64,000 nt of DNA from Streptomyces lydicus (GCF_000717345.1 NZ_JNZA01000012.1:248001-312000), one strand, 5' to 3'. Positions 17,043 through 25,777 are shown, counted from the first letter of the stretch. Numbers and translations are program-made. The notes: generated by a model not told the origin, from the letters alone.

Positions 17043-18107
17043 TCAGTCGGCGTCGACGACCAGCGGCGGCAGGCGCAGATGCGCGAGATCGTCGGGGGCC
17101 CGGGTCGTGTGCGGCCACAGCGGCGTGACGGCGGCGTCGGCCGCGGCGGGGGCGTCGGTCAGCCGCATCCGCTCCCGCAGCCTGCCGTAGAAGTCGGTCG
17201 GCGTGAGCCGCGCGACGCGCAGCCGCTGCGGCGCCGCGTAGACGCCGATCCAGTCACCCGGATCCAGGACGCCGCGCAGCTGGCCGTCCACGCTCACCGC
17301 GGCGCGGCCGGAGCGCTCCAGGACGCGCAGGGCGACCGCCTCGTCGGGGGCGACCACCACCGAGCGGTTGAAGGTCATGTGCGGGGCGACGGGCGTGAAG
17401 ACGAGGGCGTCGGCCGCCGGCGAGATGACCGGGCCGCCGGCGGCGAAGCTGTAGGCGGTGGACCCGGTGGGCGTGGCGACCAGCACGGCGTCGGCGGAGT
17501 ACGAGGCGAGCAGCCGGCCCCCGAGGTAGACCCCGAGGGAGACCTGCCGGTCGCGCGCCAGCTTCTCCACGGTGATGTCGTTGAGTGCCGTCACATTCAG
17601 CGCCACCCCCCAGTCCTGGGCGACGGCGCACTCGGGGCGCACCAGGGGAGGGGGGAGTGCCGGCCCCCGCCCGTAGCGCAGCAGGGCCTCCATCCCCTCA
17701 GGGAGCTCCAGCGGCCGGGACGCCCGCATCGTCAGCATCATGCGGCTCTCCACCCCCACCTGCCCGCGGTGGACGGTGTCCAGCGCCCTTTCGACGTCGT
17801 CGGCCGGGACCTCGGTCAGGAAGCCGAGGGTCCCCAGGTCCACCCCGAGGACCAGCGCGTCGTTCTGCGCGGCCAGGCGCGCCCCGCGGAGGAAGGTGCC
17901 GTCGCCGCCGAGGGTGACGATCAGGTCGGGGTCGCCGGCGGCCTCGACCTCCTCCCGTGCGTCCCGGCGCTGCTCCTCCTGGCTCCACACGTCGATGGCG
18001 CAGCAGCCGACGCCCTGACGCCTGCACCACCTCCGAACGACCTCGGCAGCCGTCACGGCGGTGGCCCGCCCCTCGTGGACGACCAGGCCCACCCGTTGCA
18101 CGCTCAC
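17043..18107 (-). CDS. NAD kinase (probable paralogue)
   Basis: A 354-residue cytoplasmic enzyme phosphorylating NAD to NADP. It has the diagnostic TLGGDGTFLRGARL and the NE/D-type segment TALNDITVEK, followed by YSADAVLVATPTGSTAYSFAAGGP. About 45 residues extend beyond the usual C-terminus (from the FYGRLRERMRL segment onward). GTG 18105-18107 is chosen because GAGAGGA precedes it; the frame continues upstream to 18176 without a better start. Streptomyces genomes usually carry more than one NAD kinase, and the isolated setting suggests this is an accessory copy. Convergent with the LCP gene. Confidence 0.9.
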   Translation of the reverse strand: MSVQRVGLVVHEGRATAVTAAEVVRRWCRRQGVGCCAIDVWSQEEQRRDAREEVEAAGDPDLIVTLGGDGTFLRGARLAAQNDALVLGVDLGTLGFLTEVPADDVERALDTVHRGQVGVESRMMLTMRASRPLELPEGMEALLRYGRGPALPPPLVRPECAVAQDWGVALNVTALNDITVEKLARDRQVSLGVYLGGRLLASYSADAVLVATPTGSTAYSFAAGGPVISPAADALVFTPVAPHMTFNRSVVVAPDEAVALRVLERSGRAAVSVDGQLRGVLDPGDWIGVYAAPQRLRVARLTPTDFYGRLRERMRLTDAPAAADAAVTPLWPHTTRAPDDLAHLRLPPLVVDAD

Positions 18108-18360
18108 CCAGCGTCCTCTCCCTCGGGCGGACCGTCCGCGCCGGTCCGACGGGGTACGAACCGGACCGGACCGCATCAGACCGGATCGGACCGGAACGAT
18201 GAATGCGCCCAGTATGGAGGTATTCGGCCGTATTTCGGGGCACCGGGAAGCGGTCGCGTCGCGCCTGGGGACGGCCGCCCCGCGTGGCCGGTCCGCGCCG
18301 GACGGCTCCCCCCCCGGCGCGAACCGGCCCGCTGACGCCCGGCCGCCGGCCGGGCCGGGC

Positions 18361-18846
18361 TCAGCCCTGGTGGTAGACGGTGACCGGCCAGCCGGCCTTC
18401 CAGTTGCCGTCGCCGTACTGCAGGTTGACCGAACACCGGCCGGTGTCGCCGTCGCAGTTCAGGCTGTTCGCCGGTACGGGAGCCGCGAGCCGCGCCCCGT
18501 CGGCGGACCGGAGCGCCTGGTGGAAGACGTTGGCGGGCCAGCTGGCCCGCCACCTCCCGTCGCCGAACTGCAGGCCGGCCACACACTGTCCGGTGTCGCC
18601 GTCACAGGACAGGCTCGTCGCCGGCACGGGAGCGCGGTACGCGGACCGGACCGCCTGGTGGTAGACGTTCGCGCTCCAGCCGGCCTTCCAGTTGTTGTCG
18701 CCGAAGCGGAGGCTGGCCGTGCACGTGAAGGTGTCGCCATCGCAGTGGAGCGCGGTCACGGGAACCGGGGCGGCCGAGGCCGGAGCGGCCCCGCCGATTC
18801 CCAGGGCCCCGAGGGCGGCGCAGATGCCGGCGATGGTGCGTCGCAT
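18361..18846 (-). CDS. Secreted protein made of three 42-50-residue repeats
   Basis: A 161-residue protein: signal peptide (GICAALGALGIGGAAPASA), then three copies of one module, each with VPxxxLxCDGDTxxC, an xLxFGDxxWxAxW core and VYHQ at its end. Each module has one Cys pair, so the fold may be a disulfide-pinned beta structure. The third copy ends two residues after YHQ, at the protein's end. I do not recognise the family. The ATG follows AGGA-type sequence on the minus strand. It probably forms a single transcript. Confidence 0.75.
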   Translation of the reverse strand: MRRTIAGICAALGALGIGGAAPASAAPVPVTALHCDGDTFTCTASLRFGDNNWKAGWSANVYHQAVRSAYRAPVPATSLSCDGDTGQCVAGLQFGDGRWRASWPANVFHQALRSADGARLAAPVPANSLNCDGDTGRCSVNLQYGDGNWKAGWPVTVYHQG

Positions 18847-19283
18847 AGCCGTGTCCTTCCGTCATGGGCGCGAGCGCGCCCGGTCACGGAGAAGGATTTG
18901 CTGATTTCCGACGGCACCACGCCCGCATATGCCCGCCTTCACGGGAAGGCGTGAGCGCCCGTACTGGCGACCGGAATCGCACCGCCGCCGTCCGGAAGCG
19001 CGGGTGGTGAACAGCGTGTTCGTGGTGTTCCGAGGCTCCTGGAGGGGGCGCACAGGGCCCTGGCCCGACACTCGTGGACCGTGCCACGGGCACAAGTCCC
19101 CTTTGCTCGTGCGGTGTCGGCGACCCGGCACTGCCCCGCGCGCCGGCGCGGCGGATCAGCCGGCAGCCCCGGTGGGTAGCCTCCCAGGTTCGCCACCCTG
19201 CCGGGCACCGCCCGGTCCCGTCCCCTCCTCGGGCGGAACCTATGATCAACCGTTCCGTCAGTGGCGATAACGGGGAGACGACA
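18847..19283. other. Gene-free stretch between divergent secreted-protein genes
   Basis: No credible reading frame. It should contain the divergent promoters of the triple-repeat protein (minus) and the lipoprotein (plus). No palindrome or RNA element was identified with confidence. Confidence 0.35.
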
Positions 19284-19892
19284 GTGAGTCCCAAGAACTG
19301 GATACGTACGGCAGCAACGGTGGCGCTGGTGGTCTTCGCGGCCAGCGCCTGCGGGCAGGACGACCCGCCGCTGACCAAGGGCACGCCGGTGCCCAGCCCG
19401 AAGGCCGCGGTGCAGAAGAATGCGCTGCCGCGTCACGAGCCCAGCGCCAACGCCCCGGCGCTGGACCAGATCAAGTACAACCTGGAGCGACGGGTGCTGG
19501 CGATGGGCGGCATGATTGACCGGCCGACGAGCAGCACCTGCGACACCGGCAAGGTCAGTGACCAGCCGCAGACCTTCACGTGCACGGTGTCGTACCTGGG
19601 CGTCCAGGTGCCCTTCCGCGTGGAGACGAAGGGCGGCTCGTTCATGGTGCAGTACACCGCCACACCGACCAAGGGCGGCGTGATCACCCGGGAAGGCGTG
19701 CAGGCCCGGGCGTGGAAGGAGTACGGCGTCTACGGCGGGAAGACGCGCGACTCCCTGCGCTGCGACGAGGTTCCGACCGTACGTCTCGTCCCCGTGGACA
19801 AGCCCAGCGGGTACCGCTGCTACGTCGGTGAAGGCGGCCTGGCGGGCACTTACGACGTGATCATCGGCAGCAACGGCATGCGTCTGCACTAG
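19284..19892 (+). CDS. Lipoprotein, DUF4333-like
   Basis: A 202-residue lipoprotein. The signal peptide ends in the lipobox FAASAC followed by G, giving a diacylglyceryl-Cys membrane anchor. The mature domain has two Cys in the pattern TCDTGKVSDQ then TCTVSYLG, resembling DUF4333-type domains, and a later Cys pair (SLRCDEV, GYRCYVG). GTG 19284 has GGGGAGA about 7 nt upstream; upstream in-frame ATGs would disrupt the signal peptide. A strong hairpin follows 25 bp after the stop. Function unknown. Confidence 0.75.
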   Translation: MSPKNWIRTAATVALVVFAASACGQDDPPLTKGTPVPSPKAAVQKNALPRHEPSANAPALDQIKYNLERRVLAMGGMIDRPTSSTCDTGKVSDQPQTFTCTVSYLGVQVPFRVETKGGSFMVQYTATPTKGGVITREGVQARAWKEYGVYGGKTRDSLRCDEVPTVRLVPVDKPSGYRCYVGEGGLAGTYDVIIGSNGMRLH

Positions 19893-19917
19893 GACTCGGC
19901 CGCCGGGGAAACGGGAC

Positions 19918-19943
19918 GGGCCCGGAGCTGCTGCTCCGGGCCC
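19918..19943. terminator. Bidirectional hairpin terminator
   Basis: A perfect 11-bp stem GGGCCCGGAGC/GCTCCGGGCCC with a TGCT loop, between the convergent lipoprotein and the secreted protein at 20002. Confidence 0.85.
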
Positions 19944-20001
19944 GCCCGTGGTCATTCCCCGTTGAACGATCCGGTTTCGGGGCCCGGATCGCGTGTGCGG
20001 A

Positions 20002-20283
20002 TCAGCGGTTGGTCCACAGGACCCACTGAAGGGAGCCGTTGGCGCACTGGAATTCCTCCCAGTGGTGCCGCTGGACCCCGTCCTGCCCCGCTTCCACGCA
20101 GCCGCCGTGGGTCCAGTACTTGCCACGCAGTACCCAACCGGGAGGTGCGTCGGCGGCGTTGTCCTGGTCGGCGACCTGGTGCGGTGCCCGGGCGGGGGCG
20201 GCGGATGCCTGGGTGGCTCCCAGGCCCACGGTCCCCACGAGCGCCGCGGCCGCCAGAAGACCGGCTGCGATTCGGTTGCGCAT
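20002..20283 (-). CDS. Small secreted protein
   Basis: A 93-residue protein with a clear signal peptide (IAAGLLAAAALVGTVGLG, cleavage after ASA). The mature region is short and aromatic (GWVLRGKYWTHGGC, HHWEEFQC, LQWVLW) with two Cys, probably one disulfide. No family recognised. ATG 20281-20283 is preceded by GGGGAG on the minus strand. Likely an exported product of unknown role, like its neighbours. Confidence 0.7.
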   Translation of the reverse strand: MRNRIAAGLLAAAALVGTVGLGATQASAAPARAPHQVADQDNAADAPPGWVLRGKYWTHGGCVEAGQDGVQRHHWEEFQCANGSLQWVLWTNR

Positions 20284-20618
20284 CTTTCTCAGCTCCCCGT
20301 GTTGTCGGCTGCCTTGCAGCTGTCGCTTGCCTTGCACCCTTCACACGTGCGGGGAGCCGTCCTTGTATGACACCGGACCGTGTGACGTGCATCACATGAA
20401 TGCGTGAACGCCCGCCACTGGCCGGCCGGTTCGCGCCCGGCACGACCGGATACGCGAAGCGAGCCCGTGCGAAAGCCCGGGGCCGGGCCGCCTCCTCCGG
20501 TGAAGGTGGAAGGGCTGTTGGTTCGAACGGCCCGGCCCCGGGCCTTGGTGGTGCGGGTGTTCAGTAGCTGTACCGGGAGGCGCCTTGGTCGCCGGCGCCC
20601 CCCGGGGCAGGTCCCGTG
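20284..20618. other. Gene-free stretch
   Basis: No credible gene. The left end should hold the promoter of the gene at 20002, and the right end the 3' region of the chaplin-like gene. G/C-rich self-complementary runs around 20478-20545 could form hairpins, but no clean terminator could be defined. Confidence 0.35.
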
Positions 20619-21020
20619 TTACGCCATGCCGCCGCCGCCGGTGTGCACGCCACCGGCCGGCTTGTGGTGCTTCTTCTTGTGGTGGTGCTTCTTCTTGACG
20701 ATCTTGACGACCTTGACGTGGCGGTGCTTGACGTGGACGTGCTTGACCACGCTGTGACGGACGATCACCCGGCGCTCGATGTGGCCGTTGATGCAGGTGT
20801 TACCGAAGGCCGGGTTCAGCAGGCCCACGATGTTCACGGTGTTGCCGCACACGTTGAGCGGAATGTGGACCGGGATCTGAATCACATTGCCCGACACCAC
20901 TCCCGGCGAACCGGCCGTTCCGCCGGCTGCACCGGCGTCTGCGACCGCGGTTGAACTGCCGGCCAGGGCAGTGCTTGCCGCGATGGCGGCCATAGCGGTC
21001 ACCCGCGTGATTCGTGACAT
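20619..21020 (-). CDS. Chaplin-domain protein with His/Lys-rich tail ending in GGVHTGGG
   Basis: A 133-residue secreted protein. A signal peptide (to about residue 28) is followed by one chaplin domain at about 39-78: SPGVVSGNVIQIPVHIPLN, CGN, VGLLNPAFGNTC, with the two conserved Cys at 58 and 76. Chaplins self-assemble into the hydrophobic sheath of aerial hyphae. Unlike short chaplins, which stop near here, this one continues with a 40-residue Val/His/Lys segment (KHVHVKHRHVKVVKIVKKKH and more) and ends PAGGVHTGGGGMA. That end is shared with the protein at 11882. ATG 21018-21020 has GGGAG upstream. Surface location is likely; the role of the tail is unknown. Confidence 0.85.
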   Translation of the reverse strand: MSRITRVTAMAAIAASTALAGSSTAVADAGAAGGTAGSPGVVSGNVIQIPVHIPLNVCGNTVNIVGLLNPAFGNTCINGHIERRVIVRHSVVKHVHVKHRHVKVVKIVKKKHHHKKKHHKPAGGVHTGGGGMA

Positions 21021-21317
21021 AACAAACTCCCGATCGATCCAAGCGGCTCACTGCCGCTTCCTGTACGTACCTCCCATCGGCAGATACGGCCACATAGTGA
21101 GGGAATTGGCGAGGTTTTCACTCTTTCAGGGTGGAATCGCGACGCGAAGGCGGTTTGAAGCCGCTGTGAGTCGGTTGCTGTGCCGCGTCGTTGCGTCTCA
21201 ACGACGACGCACTGTGCCGACTCGGACAGTGACGCGGGCGACCCGGGGGACAGCACCACCTCGACCCTCGTGCCTGCCGGATGGGCACCGGGCCACCCGC
21301 TCAACAATCCTTCAACC

Positions 21318-22838
21318 ATGACGACTTCTCCCCGCCGGGCCTGGGTGCTCGCCCTCTCCGCAACGGTCCTGGCCGGCTCGCTGGCCATACCGACGATTCC
21401 CGCCGCAGCCACGGCTGCCACACCGTCCTCCGGTCTCAACTGGCGCTCCTGCGAGAAGCCGGGAGGTCCCGCCGGACAGGAGTGCGCCGAGCTGTCCGTA
21501 CCGCTCGACTACCGCGCCCCGCACGGCCGGCAACTCACCCTCGCCGTCTCCCGCGTGCGCAGCGACCGGCCCGCGGCACGACGGGGCACGCTCCTGCTGA
21601 TCCCCGGCGGACCGGGCGGATCAGGACTGGGCGAGCTCCAGCAGAAAGGCACCGCGCTGCGCGGACAGATGGCGGGGGCGTACGACCTCGTCAGCTTCGA
21701 CCCGCGGGGCGTCGGCGGCAGCACGACGGCGAACTGCCGTCTCCGCGCGGACGACCGGGACCTGGTGGGGATGCGCTCCTGGCCGGACGCGGACGGCGCC
21801 ATCACGGAGAACGTCACCCGGTCCCGCCGGATCGCCGAGGCGTGCGACCGCCACGGCGGCCCCGTGCTCAGGAGCATGTCGACGGCGAACGAGGTGCGCG
21901 ACATCGACCGCCTCCGGCAGGCGTTGGGCGAGGACCGGCTGTCGGCCTGGGGCGTCTCGTACGGTACCTATGTGGGCGCCGTTTACGCCCAGAAGTACCC
22001 CGCGCGCACGGACCGCTGGGTGCTGGACAGCAGTGGCGACCCCGACCCGGAGCGCGTCGAAAGGGGCTGGCTGGCGAACATGGCGAGGGGCGCGGACGAC
22101 CGGTTCCCCGACTTCGCGGCCTGGGCCGCGGACCCGTCGCGGGCCAAGGGGCAGCGGCTGGCCGAACACCCCGAGGACGTACGGCCGTTGTTCCTCCGGC
22201 TGGCGGCCGAACTGGACCAGAAGCCCAAGGAATCCACCACCCCTGGCTTCCCGCTGACCGGCAACCGGCTGCGCCAGGCCCTTCAGATGGCCCTCTACGA
22301 CGACAGTTCGTTCCCGCAGCTCGCGCAACTCATCCAGGCGGCCCGGCAACCGGACGGCCACCCCGCCCTTCCCGCGGCCCTCGCCCGGCCGCTGCCGCAG
22401 GCCGACGCGGCGGCCACCATAGCGACGATCTGCAACGACGCGCGCTGGCCGACCGCGATCCCGCCGTACCGCCGCGCGGTCGCCCTCGACCGGGCCCGCC
22501 ACCCGCTCACGGCCGGAATGCCGGCGAACGTCGCGGCCTGCACCTTCTGGAAGGACGCCCCCGCCGACAAGCCCACCCGGATCACCGCCGACGGACCGTC
22601 CACCATCCTGATGGTGCAGAACCTCCGTGACCCCTCCACGCCGTACGCCGGCGCCCTGAAGATGCGGCAGGCCCTCGGCGACCGGGCCCGCCTCGTCACG
22701 GTCGGCCACGGCGGGCACGGCGTCTATCTGGACAACGGCAACGCGTGCAGCGACCGTACGGTCACCACGTTCCTCACCACCGGCAAGCGTCCGCAGCGGG
22801 ACGTCCACTGCGCCGACGGCACCCGGAACGCGGGCTGA
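21318..22838 (+). CDS. Secreted alpha/beta hydrolase, tripeptidyl aminopeptidase (TAP) type
   Basis: A 506-residue exported serine peptidase-like enzyme. A signal peptide (VLALSATVLAGSLAIPTIPA) is followed by LLIPGGPGGSG (oxyanion region), FDPRGVGGS, and the nucleophile elbow GVSYGTYVG. The C-terminal TAP-like part contains NLRDPSTPYAGA (catalytic Asp) and GHGGHGVY (catalytic His). Relatives (Streptomyces Tap, SlpD/SlpE) remove N-terminal tripeptides from extracellular proteins. ATG 21318 gives the correct signal peptide; the frame extends upstream without one. A strong terminator follows at 22871. Confidence 0.9.
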   Translation: MTTSPRRAWVLALSATVLAGSLAIPTIPAAATAATPSSGLNWRSCEKPGGPAGQECAELSVPLDYRAPHGRQLTLAVSRVRSDRPAARRGTLLLIPGGPGGSGLGELQQKGTALRGQMAGAYDLVSFDPRGVGGSTTANCRLRADDRDLVGMRSWPDADGAITENVTRSRRIAEACDRHGGPVLRSMSTANEVRDIDRLRQALGEDRLSAWGVSYGTYVGAVYAQKYPARTDRWVLDSSGDPDPERVERGWLANMARGADDRFPDFAAWAADPSRAKGQRLAEHPEDVRPLFLRLAAELDQKPKESTTPGFPLTGNRLRQALQMALYDDSSFPQLAQLIQAARQPDGHPALPAALARPLPQADAAATIATICNDARWPTAIPPYRRAVALDRARHPLTAGMPANVAACTFWKDAPADKPTRITADGPSTILMVQNLRDPSTPYAGALKMRQALGDRARLVTVGHGGHGVYLDNGNACSDRTVTTFLTTGKRPQRDVHCADGTRNAG

Positions 22839-22870
22839 CCGAGCACCAGCTGGTGGGCACGCACGACGAA

Positions 22871-22900
22871 GGGCCCCTGCCTCGGGAGAGGCAGGGGCCC
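22871..22900. terminator. Intrinsic terminator hairpin
   Basis: A perfect 13-bp stem (GGGCCCCTGCCTC and complement) with a GGGA loop, followed by TTGTG, 32 bp after the TAP-type peptidase stop. Confidence 0.9.
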
Positions 22901-22905
22901 TTGTG

Positions 22906-22977
22906 TGGAGCGCCCGGCAGGTCTTGCACCTGCATTTCCCGCCGGCTGGCGGACGTCTTTCCTTGGACCACAGACGC
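22906..22977 (-). tRNA. tRNA-like sequence, apparently degenerate
   Basis: Read on the minus strand, 7-nt ends GCGTCTG and CGGGCGC pair fully (two G-U), followed by T and an encoded CCA. A T-arm GCAGG-TGCAAGA-CCTGC and a D-arm-like GTCC-AAGGAA-AGAC are present. The anticodon region (TCCGC..CGGGA) does not give a proper 5-bp stem with 7-nt loop, the base before the putative anticodon is not T, and the T-loop lacks the TTC start. This may be a pseudo-tRNA or a noncanonical tRNA; no isotype can be given. Confidence 0.35.
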
Positions 22978-23192
22978 GTGACTCCGGGGGAGCCGCGAGG
23001 CGTTCACCGAAGTTGCATCATGATCATACAACATCCGCGGCGGCCCGGAACCCGCGTGACGGACGGCCGGCCGCCGCCGCACGAGCTGACCCCGCGGCAC
23101 GCGCAACCAGGGTGCTTCCTGCGACGTCGTACACGGGCAGTACGGCAGTACGAGTACGGCAGCACCACGGCACCACAGGAAGGCAGAAGAGC

Positions 23193-24125
23193 GTGACGTC
23201 GAGCAAGGACGAGGTCGTGAGGTCGAGCAGGGACGCGTCGCGCCGGGTGGTGCTCGCCGGGGGACTCGGGGCGGCACTGACCGCAGTCGCGGTGCCGACG
23301 GCCGCGCACGCGTCCGCGCCGGGCGATCAGGCGGTGCGGAAGCTGCGCGACCTGGAGCGGCGGCACGGCACTCGTCTCGGGGTCTTCGGATGGAACACGG
23401 TGACCGGCCGGACGGTGCTCCACCAGGCGAACGAGCGCTTCCCCCTGTGTTCCACCTCCAAGACGATGGCCATCGGGGCCGTCCTGCGGGACCTCGACCA
23501 CGACGGCACGTTCCTCTCCAAGGTCATTCACTACACGCAGCAGGACATCGACCGGGCCGGAGCCGCGCCCGTCACCGGTCTCCCGCAGAACCTCGCCCAC
23601 GGAATGACCGTCGCGGACCTGTGCGGCGCGGCCGTGTCGTACAGCGACAACACCGCGATGAATCTCCTGCTGGCGGAGCTCGGCGGCCCGGCGGCCGTCA
23701 CGCGCTTCTGCCGGTCCCTCGGCGATACCGTGACCCGGCTCGACCGCTGCGAGCCGGAGCTGAACTCGGCGGAACCGTGGCGCGTCACGGACACGACCAC
23801 GCCCCGCGCGATCGGCAAGACCTACGCGCGGCTCGCCCTCGGGAACGCCCTGGACAGGGCGGACCGCACCCGACTGACCGGGTGGCTGCTGGCCAACACC
23901 ACCGGCGGCAAGCGGCTGCGGGCCGGCCTCCCCGAGGGCTGGACCGTCGGCGACAAGACCGGTACCGGTCGCTACGGGACCACGAACGACGTGGGCATCG
24001 CCTGGCCCCCCGGCCAAGGACCGATCGTGATGGCCGTGCTGTCCACCCGGCCCGAGCCCGACGCCGAGGCGGACGACGCCGTGATCGCCGAAACCGCTGC
24101 CCTCCTGGCACCGGCCCTGACCTAG
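23193..24125 (+). CDS. Class A beta-lactamase, Tat-exported
   Basis: A 310-residue serine beta-lactamase. The leader has a twin-arginine motif (SRRVVLAGG), so export of the folded enzyme by Tat is expected. Catalytic motifs are intact: S87-T-S-K90, SDN in SYSDNTA, the EPELN omega-loop Glu, and KTG in VGDKTGTG. It hydrolyses penicillin-type rings and may have a wall-recycling or self-protection role. GTG 23193 follows AGGAAGGCAGAAG. No blaI/blaR-type regulator lies next to it. The region just upstream contains an AGTACGGCAG-type repeat around 23140-23165. Confidence 0.93.
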   Translation: MTSSKDEVVRSSRDASRRVVLAGGLGAALTAVAVPTAAHASAPGDQAVRKLRDLERRHGTRLGVFGWNTVTGRTVLHQANERFPLCSTSKTMAIGAVLRDLDHDGTFLSKVIHYTQQDIDRAGAAPVTGLPQNLAHGMTVADLCGAAVSYSDNTAMNLLLAELGGPAAVTRFCRSLGDTVTRLDRCEPELNSAEPWRVTDTTTPRAIGKTYARLALGNALDRADRTRLTGWLLANTTGGKRLRAGLPEGWTVGDKTGTGRYGTTNDVGIAWPPGQGPIVMAVLSTRPEPDAEADDAVIAETAALLAPALT

Positions 24126-24201
24126 CGGGAAGCGCTGGGGCGACCCCCGCCGGCCGCCGTTCCGGAGAACACCCGGCGAGCCCAAAGGCTTACCGGCGGG
24201 G

Positions 24202-25122
24202 TCACTGCCGCATCGGCAGGCTGACGAGGGCGGCGAGCTCCGCGTCCGTCGCGGGCCGGAGCGTCGACAGGATGTGCCGGGCCGCGGGCAGCCCGGCCCC
24301 GCTGCCCCGCAGGGTCACGGTGTGGACCAGTCCGGCGCGGCGCAGGCGCAGTTCCTGCCGGGCGTAGTCGCCTTCGTACGAGACGAGTTGGCGGCCCGCG
24401 CCGTCGTCCGCGCAGTGAATCCTCTCGCCGAACGGGACGGGGCAACCGCGCGCGTCGGTACGCCGGGTGTCGTGGCCCTCGCGCTCCACGGAGAGGTGCA
24501 GCTCCGGCGAACCAGGCCGTTCGTAGCCGGCGCCGAACCCGTCCTCGCTCGCTCCGCCGACCCGCAGCGTGTAGCCGGCGGGCGGATCACCGACGCGTAG
24601 CAGGGCGCGGTCCACACCGTTGGCGCTGAGCCATTCCTGGAGGGTGGGCGGCTGGGCGGCACTCCAGGAGACGTAGCAGCCCACGGCCGCGAGCACGACC
24701 GTGACGCCGAGTGTGGTCAGCCGGGTCCGCGCCCCCGGAAGGAAGAAGGCGGCGGCGAGCGCGGCGCAGACGCCGCCGCACGGGTACAGCAGAAGGCCGC
24801 TGCTCAAGCCGCGGTCGCGCGGACTCACGAGGATGATGCAGAGGGGGCCGGCCGTGCCCGCCGCGTACACGGTGACCGCCCATCCCCACAGTCCGCGCGC
24901 CCGGCGGGTGAGCGGCACGAAGGCGCGGGCGGAGGTCCCGAGGCCGGCGAAGAGGCTCACCGCGAGGGGCGGTCCGACGACGAGGACGGTGGCGAGCGCC
25001 GCTGTGCCCGAGAGGAGCCCGAGCACCACGGCCTGGAACTGGAGCGCGGTCAGCGCGCAGCCGACGTACCACACCGCTCCAAGATGGGCGACCGTGCGAC
25101 CCACTGCGATTTTCCGGACCAT
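24202..25122 (-). CDS. Membrane protein with extracytoplasmic C-terminal domain
   Basis: A 306-residue protein with about five hydrophobic segments in the first 165 residues (for example AVVLGLLSGTAALATVLVV and LTTLGVTVVLAAVGCYVSW), then a soluble domain of about 140 residues. That domain has a Cys pair (RGCPVPFG, IHCADD) and charged strands, and probably lies outside the membrane. No family was recognised. ATG 25120-25122 has GGAG very close (1 nt), so the true start may be a downstream GTG. Convergent with the beta-lactamase; no functional link is evident. Confidence 0.7.
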   Translation of the reverse strand: MVRKIAVGRTVAHLGAVWYVGCALTALQFQAVVLGLLSGTAALATVLVVGPPLAVSLFAGLGTSARAFVPLTRRARGLWGWAVTVYAAGTAGPLCIILVSPRDRGLSSGLLLYPCGGVCAALAAAFFLPGARTRLTTLGVTVVLAAVGCYVSWSAAQPPTLQEWLSANGVDRALLRVGDPPAGYTLRVGGASEDGFGAGYERPGSPELHLSVEREGHDTRRTDARGCPVPFGERIHCADDGAGRQLVSYEGDYARQELRLRRAGLVHTVTLRGSGAGLPAARHILSTLRPATDAELAALVSLPMRQ

Positions 25123-25223
25123 ACTCCGTGATCACGCGCGCCCGGCCGGCGCGGTTCCGGACCGCCGGCACAGGCCCGTGAGGAGAGGCCACGACCGTGC
25201 ACGCCTTCGCCGCGGCGGCACTG

Positions 25224-25520
25224 TCAGCGGCGGACCAGACGGGCATGGGTGGCGGCCGGGGAACTGACCATCTCCGCGACCCGGTAGCCCTCGATGCCCT
25301 CTGCCACGTGATCGAGCAGGCGCTCACCCCTGCCGACCAGCAGCGGGACGATGGCCAGGTGCAGTTCGTCGACCAGCCCGGCGCGCACGTACTGCTGGAT
25401 GGTCGCCGGCCCGCCACCGAGGCGTACGTCCTTGCCGTCCGCCGCGTCGAAGGCCCGCCGCAGCACCGTCCCGAGGGGCTCGTCGGTGAAGTGGAACGTG
25501 GTGCCGCCCGCCATCGGCAA
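25224..25520 (-). pseudogene. DHFR-like (RibD C-terminal domain) fragment
   Basis: The frame encodes only the C-terminal half of a RibD-C/dihydrofolate reductase-like protein: GGTTFHFTDE, DVRLGGGPATIQQYVRAGLV, DELHLAIVPLLVGRGERLLD. Full members have about 180-200 residues and an N-terminal NADPH-binding half, which is absent. The upstream DNA belongs to an unrelated leader region, so the N-terminus was probably lost by deletion. Unlikely to be functional. Confidence 0.75.
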
Positions 25521-25705
25521 GGACGCCCGTGGATGTAAGCGGCCCGATCGACAGCGCCTGCCGACATCTTTCCGTGACCGGGGCCCGGGCCGGCCGGAAA
25601 ACCAGCAGAATCCTGGCCTGCGTGCGTGCTAGCTTGTGCCGGCTCGGGTGAGCGTTCGATCCGCTGATCCATGTCGATGACGAGGAAGAAAGGGAGGTGG
25701 GGCTG

Positions 25706-25777
25706 ATGACCGCGCTCAAGGCCACTGCGCCGAGCAGCGCCCGGACCGCCGCCCTGGCGTTCCGGGTGACGGTCTAA
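25706..25777 (+). CDS. Leader peptide ORF (23 aa) upstream of the GNAT gene
   Basis: ATG to TAA encodes MTALKATAPSSARTAALAF then RVTV. It has a strong ribosome binding site (AAGGGAGGTG, 7-12 nt upstream), far better than that of the downstream acetyltransferase. It ends 89 bp before that gene, and a stable hairpin lies between. This is the layout of a translational or transcriptional attenuator. The peptide is too short for a fold, and the inducing condition is unknown. Confidence 0.6.
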   Translation: MTALKATAPSSARTAALAFRVTV

